The position numbers and the translations under genes are program-made. Shown here piece after piece: positions 60,984 through 64,000 of a stretch of 64,000 bases of DNA. The DNA comes from Bradyrhizobium sp. MOS003. Its GTDB lineage: Bacteria > Pseudomonadota > Alphaproteobacteria > Rhizobiales > Xanthobacteraceae. The stretch covers positions 620,001 through 684,000 of the forward strand of contig NZ_PYFW01000003.1 in assembly GCF_003020125.1 (NCBI RefSeq). The letters run 5' to 3'. How positions within the stretch are numbered: position 1 is the stretch's first letter; each line of letters starts with the position of its first letter. The notes under the pieces were generated by a model, which saw only the letters and a list, made by a program, of their open reading frames with translations, was not told the DNA's origin and did no database searches.

Positions 60984-62993
60984 ATGAGCTCGTCTGAACA
61001 TCACTGGGAGGTCGGCACCGATATCGGCGGCACCTTCACAGATATCATCGCGATCCGGCGCAATTCATCGGAGGCGCGGATCGCAAAAGTGCCGTCGCGC
61101 CCCGACGCGCCGGTTCAGGCGATGCTGGAGGCGATCGAAGCGGTTGGCCTACGCAAAAGCGAAGTCAGGCGCTTCGTCCACGGCACCACGCGCGTGACCA
61201 ACGCCATCGTCGAGGGCCGGCTGCCGAAGGTGGCGCTGGTCGCGACCGAAGGATTTGCCGATGTGCTCGAGATCGCGCGTTATCGCCGCCGCGATCTCTA
61301 CCGTCTCGACATTCCGCCGAAATCGCCGCCGCTCGTGCCGCCTGAGCGCTGCTTCGGGCTTGCCGAGCGCCTCGATCACGAGGGACAGGTCCTGAAGCCG
61401 CTGGAGCAAGCGGAGATCGAGCGCCTGGTGGCCTGGCTGAAGGAGACCGGCGTTCAGAGCGTCGCGGTGGCTCTGCTTCACGCCTATGCCAATCCCGTGC
61501 ACGAGAAGATGCTGGGCGAGCGACTCAAGGACGTCGTCGCCCATGTCTCGCTGTCGCACGAGGTCAATCCCGAGGCGCGCGAATACGAACGGACATCGGC
61601 GACCGTGTTCAACGCCGCCGCAATGCCCATTGCGGTGGAGTATCTCAGCGATCTCGAGCAGCGGCTGCCGATCGGCCCCGGCCTGCAGGTGTTCCACTCC
61701 GCCGGCGCCATGATCCCGATCTCTGCGGTGAAGCGTCGCCCGCTCGTGATGGCGATGTCGGGTCCGGCCGCCGGCGTCTCGGCCTCGGTCAGCATCGCGC
61801 GCCAGCTTGGCACGCCGCGCATGCTGACTTTCGACATGGGCGGCACCACGACGGACGTGTGCCTGATCGTCGACGGCCAGGCCGAGATGACCGACGGCCG
61901 TATGCTCGGCGACAAGCCGCTGCGCCAGCCGATGCTCGCGGTTCATTCCATCGGGGCAGGCGGCGGATCGATCGTGCGCAACGGCCCGGGTGGCCTGACC
62001 GTCGGCCCGGAGAGTGCCGGCTCCGAGCCGGGTCCAGCCTGCTACGGCCGCGGCGGCACCGAGCCGACCATCACCGATGCCAATGCCGTGCTCGGCTATC
62101 TCAACCCCGAAACGAAGCTTGGCGACCGCATCGGGATCGACGTCCAGGCGGCCAGGCGCGTCATCGCGCCGATTGCGCAGGCGTTGGGACTGAGCCTGAC
62201 CGAAACGGCGCTCGGCATCATCAAGGTCGCCAACGCGACGATGGCCCGCGCGCTGCGCCGCGTCACGGTCGAGCGCGGCATCGACGGGCGCGACTGCGCG
62301 CTGCTCGCCTTCGGCGGCGGCGGCCCCATGCATGCCGCAGGGCTGGCCGATCTCTACGGGATTGCAGAGGTCGTCGTGCCCAGCGCATCGAGCGCGTTCT
62401 CGGCGTTGGGCTGTCTCACCGCCGATTTCAGCTTCCTGCAGCAGCAGACCTTGCGCGCTGGTCTCGACGGCATCGACCATGCGCGCGTGTCGGAGCGGAT
62501 CGGCACGCTGATCGACGATGCCTCGGCGCCGCTGATCGCCAACGGCGTTGCGAAGGCGGAGATCCAGGTCGAACTGGTGGCCTTGATGCGCTACGCGGCG
62601 CAAAACGACGCCATTCCGGTCCCGCTCGCGCTGCCGCTCGAGATCGCGAGGCTCAAGCAGGATTTCCTGGCGCGGCATCACGAACTCTTCGGCTATGCGA
62701 CGAGCGAGCCGTGCGTCATCGAGTCCGTGCGGGTCCAGGCGCGCCGGCCGTCGACGACGGTGGTGAGCCGGCCGGCGACTGTGGCGAGGGCGGTATCATC
62801 AGGGACGCGCACCTGCTCGTTCGACGGCCTGCATGAGATCGAGACTGCGATCGTCGACCGCGCCTCGCTGACCGACACTGTCCGCGGCCCGGCCATCATC
62901 GAAGACGCCTGGTCCACGGTGGTGGTGCCGCCGGGCTGGCAGGCAAGGCCGGATGCTTCAGGCAATTTGTTCCTGACGCGGAGGGCTTCATGA
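60984..62993 (+). CDS. hyuA: Hydantoinase/oxoprolinase family protein, subunit A
   Basis: This 669-residue ATP-dependent amidohydrolase subunit begins with the actin-like phosphate motif VGTDIGGTFTDII. VHGTTRVTNAIVEG, FHSAGAMIP, FDMGGTTTDVCLI and GAGGGSIVRNGPGGLTVGP are conserved in HyuA/5-oxoprolinase/acetophenone-carboxylase families. The partner subunit B follows with a 4-bp overlap (62990-62993). The substrate could be a hydantoin, 5-oxoproline or a related cyclic amide; sequence alone does not decide. The ATG at 60984 is the only plausible start. Confidence 0.92.
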   Translation: MSSSEHHWEVGTDIGGTFTDIIAIRRNSSEARIAKVPSRPDAPVQAMLEAIEAVGLRKSEVRRFVHGTTRVTNAIVEGRLPKVALVATEGFADVLEIARYRRRDLYRLDIPPKSPPLVPPERCFGLAERLDHEGQVLKPLEQAEIERLVAWLKETGVQSVAVALLHAYANPVHEKMLGERLKDVVAHVSLSHEVNPEAREYERTSATVFNAAAMPIAVEYLSDLEQRLPIGPGLQVFHSAGAMIPISAVKRRPLVMAMSGPAAGVSASVSIARQLGTPRMLTFDMGGTTTDVCLIVDGQAEMTDGRMLGDKPLRQPMLAVHSIGAGGGSIVRNGPGGLTVGPESAGSEPGPACYGRGGTEPTITDANAVLGYLNPETKLGDRIGIDVQAARRVIAPIAQALGLSLTETALGIIKVANATMARALRRVTVERGIDGRDCALLAFGGGGPMHAAGLADLYGIAEVVVPSASSAFSALGCLTADFSFLQQQTLRAGLDGIDHARVSERIGTLIDDASAPLIANGVAKAEIQVELVALMRYAAQNDAIPVPLALPLEIARLKQDFLARHHELFGYATSEPCVIESVRVQARRPSTTVVSRPATVARAVSSGTRTCSFDGLHEIETAIVDRASLTDTVRGPAIIEDAWSTVVVPPGWQARPDASGNLFLTRRAS

Positions 62994-64000
62994 AGCTCGA
63001 TCCGTTCGTCGTCGAAGTCATCCGGCACGGGCTCTCGGCTGCGGCCGAGGAGATGAGCCTGGTGATGACGCGCTCGGCGCGCTCGCCGCTGTTGCGCGAG
63101 GCCGGCGATTTGTCGTCGGCGATCACGGATGGTCGTGGCGACCTGGTCGGGCAGGGCCGCGACATTCCGATCCATCTGGGCGCGATGGCTTACACGGTCC
63201 CCGAACTGCTGAAGGTGGTGCCGCGCGACAGCCTGAACGACGGCGACGTGCTGATCTACAATGTCGGTGCGCTCGGCGGCAATCATCTCAACGACGTCAA
63301 GGTCGTACGCCCTGTCTTCGTCGACGGCGAGATCGTGGCGTTCGCGGTCAGCCTCGCGCACTGGCCCGATATCGGCGGCACTTGGCCCGGCAGCTATTTT
63401 GCGAAAGCCATCGACACGTTCCAGGAGGCGATGCGCATTCCGCCGGTGCTGATCGCGACCGCAGCCGGCGTCAACGCGTCGATCGTGCAATTGCTCAAGG
63501 CGAATGTCCGGGACGCCGAATCCTGCGAGGGCGATCTGCTCGCGCAGATCGCGGCGACCAAGACCGGCGAGCGGCGCATCGTCGATCTCTGCCGCGAGCA
63601 TGGCAAGGCGGTGTTCATCGCGACGCAGTCTCGCCTGCATGATCTCTCCGAAATCGAGATGCGCGAGGCGTTGCGCGCCTTGCCGGACGGAATCTACGAA
63701 GGCGAGGACCATCTCGACGACGGTAGCGTGAACGACGCGCCCGCGCGCATCCACGTCAAGATCACCATTCGTGGCGACGAGGCGACTTTCGATCTGTCGG
63801 GGAGCTGTGACCGCGTCTCGAATTTCTGCAACACGACGCCGTTCATGGCGCGCTCGGCCGTCGCCTATGCCGCGCGCATCATGAGCGGGCGAGACATGCA
63901 GCAGAATGCCGGCGCGCTGCGTCCCCTGACCATCATCACCCGCCCGGGCTCGATCCTGGAACCCGGTTGGTCAGCTTCCGTCGCGGCCGGCAACCACGAG
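62990..64000 (+). CDS. hyuB: Hydantoinase/oxoprolinase family protein, subunit B, 5' part only
   Basis: The gene starts with ATG 62990, overlapping the hyuA stop, and runs open to the window edge (337 codons visible). Translation shows VVEVIRHGLSAAAEEMSLVM, a typical HyuB N-terminus, then RDIPIHLGAM, GGNHLNDVKVVRPVF and AHWPDIGGTWPGS, the metal/substrate region of the family. It is expected to be about 550-600 residues in full, so roughly 40 percent is missing. With hyuA it forms the two-subunit hydrolase. Confidence 0.92.
   Translation, partial: MKLDPFVVEVIRHGLSAAAEEMSLVMTRSARSPLLREAGDLSSAITDGRGDLVGQGRDIPIHLGAMAYTVPELLKVVPRDSLNDGDVLIYNVGALGGNHLNDVKVVRPVFVDGEIVAFAVSLAHWPDIGGTWPGSYFAKAIDTFQEAMRIPPVLIATAAGVNASIVQLLKANVRDAESCEGDLLAQIAATKTGERRIVDLCREHGKAVFIATQSRLHDLSEIEMREALRALPDGIYEGEDHLDDGSVNDAPARIHVKITIRGDEATFDLSGSCDRVSNFCNTTPFMARSAVAYAARIMSGRDMQQNAGALRPLTIITRPGSILEPGWSASVAAGNHE

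Noticed and set aside
60972..60984. A riboswitch-like string GCTGCCCCCGCAC before hyuA
   Set aside because: It resembles one conserved cobalamin riboswitch segment, but no B12 box or GCCACTG motif follows, since the coding region starts at once.

Overview
The window is high-GC DNA with dense, often 4-bp-overlapping genes. It carries a complete oxygen-dependent cobalamin (cob) pathway set and Rhizobiales-style transporters. I infer an alphaproteobacterium, most likely Bradyrhizobium or a close relative; this comes from gene content and style, not from a marker gene. No rRNA, tRNA, CRISPR array, IS element or phage gene was seen.

Layout. (1) 1-6483: the 3' part of an amidase, then a complete five-gene peptide/nickel-type ABC importer (two permeases, two ATPases, one binding protein). 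(2) 6843-10472: a CorA-family channel, then a serine hydrolase and a ring-cleaving VOC dioxygenase (MhqD/MhqO-like pair) divergent from a LysR regulator, with a dyad operator between them. (3) 10469-14190: a two-gene operon of a Tat-exported substrate-binding protein and an 897-residue hybrid histidine kinase. (4) 14483-33342: a small secreted protein, a 5,448-residue LktA/FHA-type two-partner-secretion adhesin covering a quarter of the window, and its outer-membrane TpsB transporter. (5) 33471-56261: the cobalamin biosynthesis region. (6) 56349-60444: a cobalamin riboswitch, a TonB-dependent receptor and a PepSY-type membrane protein. (7) 60984-64000: a hydantoinase/oxoprolinase A gene and the start of its B partner, cut by the window edge.

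How the cobalamin genes fit together. CobA, I, G, J, M, F, K, L, H and B take uroporphyrinogen III to hydrogenobyrinic acid a,c-diamide, with CobE as an accessory. CobN, the large cobaltochelatase subunit, inserts cobalt, with CobW and a DUF1636 metal-binding protein beside it. CobO, CobQ, CbiB/CobD and CobC add the adenosyl, amide and aminopropanol groups. CobU, CobS, BluB, CobT and a histidine phosphatase build and attach the dimethylbenzimidazole loop. The small chelatase subunits CobS/CobT (Pseudomonas denitrificans names), CobR and BtuFCD are not in the window. Symbols used here follow the Salmonella/RefSeq convention for cobS, cobU and cobT.

Regulation. Three plus-strand cobalamin riboswitches lie within 17 kb. 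They precede the DUF1636-cobW-cobN-cobGHIJ...cobA run, the solo CbiM-like transporter with cobF-cobT, and the TonB receptor with the PepSY protein. Synthesis, cobalt uptake and outer-membrane corrinoid uptake therefore look separately B12-repressible. The oddest architecture is cobK: it lies antisense inside the biosynthesis operon and its start codon overlaps that of cobL.
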